Part shown: in pieces, positions 19,074 to 19,475 of the stretch
Layout of the letters: every line of letters begins with the position of its first letter
Position numbering within the stretch: the first letter of the stretch is position 1
DNA from: Corynebacterium sp.
GTDB taxonomy: Bacteria; Actinomycetota; Actinomycetes; Mycobacteriales; Mycobacteriaceae
Direction: 5' to 3'
DNA length: 19,475 bases
Assembly (NCBI RefSeq): GCF_030826625.1
Contig: NZ_JAPJNQ010000045.1
Coordinates: 1-19,475, forward strand
Notes under the pieces: model-generated
What the model was told of the DNA's origin: nothing
Databases searched by the model: none
The model's input: only the letters and a program-made list of their open reading frames with translations
Translations under genes and position numbers: made by a program

Positions 19074-19475
19074 ATGACGAGCACGCAAAAATTTCGCCGC
19101 TTCATGGGCACAGAAACTGAATTTGGTATCGCTACGCCCTCCGCGCCGAAGTTGAGCCCCATCATTACCTCGACGCACGCGGTAGTGAGCTATGCGCTGC
19201 GCCGAATTGGAGCCCGCTCGCGGTGGGATTTCGCTGCAGAGCATCCCACTCGTGACACCCGGGGTGGTGATCGACAGCGCTACCGCACGACACCAATGGT
19301 CGATCCAGAAACTTTGGGTGTTGCCAACGCAGTTACCCATAACGGCGCCCGTTTTTATGTTGACCATGCGCACCCTGAATATTCCTCACCCGAATGCGCT
19401 AATGCCTGGCAGGCAATGATCTATGACCAAGCTGGTGATCGGATTGCGTTGCAGGCGATCAATGACGTGGCAGCG
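19074..19475 (+). CDS. dop: Pup deamidase/depupylase Dop, 5' part only
   Basis: The first 134 codons are open to the window edge with no stop. Dop deamidates the C-terminal Gln of Pup so that PafA can ligate it, and also removes Pup from targets. It shares the glutamine-synthetase-like fold of PafA. MGTETEFGIATP (11-22) is the beta-strand bearing the catalytic-site acidic residues, and NGARFYVDHAHPEYSSPE is the Dop form of the next conserved motif; PafA instead has GSHPEYATAE after the corresponding strand. An insertion between the two (WDFAAEHPTRDTRGGDRQRY) also points to Dop. AGGAG stands 8 nt before ATG 19074. The 30-bp spacing from arc suggests one operon; pup should come next. Confidence 0.93.
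   Translation, partial: MTSTQKFRRFMGTETEFGIATPSAPKLSPIITSTHAVVSYALRRIGARSRWDFAAEHPTRDTRGGDRQRYRTTPMVDPETLGVANAVTHNGARFYVDHAHPEYSSPECANAWQAMIYDQAGDRIALQAINDVAA

Overview
The window reads as a chromosomal core region of an actinobacterium, most likely a mid-GC Corynebacterium. The main evidence is a mycothiol ligase (MshC), a class 2 PyrD, a split hisE-hisG pair, and the TrmI / ARC ATPase / Dop block. In addition, many genes have a TANNNT -10 box only 7-9 nt before the start codon, the leaderless arrangement common in corynebacteria and mycobacteria. Gene order matches, with gaps, the mycobacterial block dop-mpa-trmI-recB-hisG-hisE-mshC-uppP-lppL-pyrD-PEBP as I remember it. No insertion sequence, prophage, CRISPR array or rRNA is visible.

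Layout. 118-3219: an unrecognised conserved-looking gene on the minus strand with its own terminator, diverging from a DUF3097 gene; then a small HTH protein and a TVP38/VTT membrane protein, both on the minus strand. 3345-3757: tRNA-Leu(GAG) with a terminator, next to an AT-rich stretch that may hold a decayed coding remnant. 3758-7054: a PEBP-family protein and a small four-helix membrane protein (plus) converge on a lipoprotein-pyrD pair (minus) joined by a TAATG overlap. 7131-10498: uppP, mshC, hisE and hisG in series on the plus strand (peptidoglycan carrier recycling, mycothiol synthesis, first histidine steps). 10526-13897: aspA (aspartate to fumarate plus ammonia) and fhs (formate into the folate C1 pool), each with structured upstream DNA. 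14012-16253: a RecB-type nuclease with four cysteines placed like an Fe-S cluster diverges from an M18 aminopeptidase, with a perfect 10-bp inverted repeat between them. 16376-19475: trmI, then ARC (proteasomal ATPase homologue) and the start of dop, cut off by the window end.

Bases 1-117 hold nothing I can assign. The only gap above 300 bases (17213-17516) is the arc upstream region. It holds clustered CCTAGC-type words and a 57-nt stretch without any T, but no convincing gene.

Most noteworthy: (i) a 16-bp hairpin that buries the Shine-Dalgarno and the start codon of fhs; (ii) the ARC C-terminus lacks the GQYL-type proteasome docking tail, pointing to pupylation without a 20S proteasome; (iii) eight genes with near-identical leaderless promoter geometry, which also resets the hisE start to a GTG; (iv) short tandem duplications exactly at the stop codons of hisG and apeB; (v) a TOPRIM-like pattern in the DUF3097 protein. 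Everything is read by eye from one sequence; family names rest on motif recognition, not on searches.
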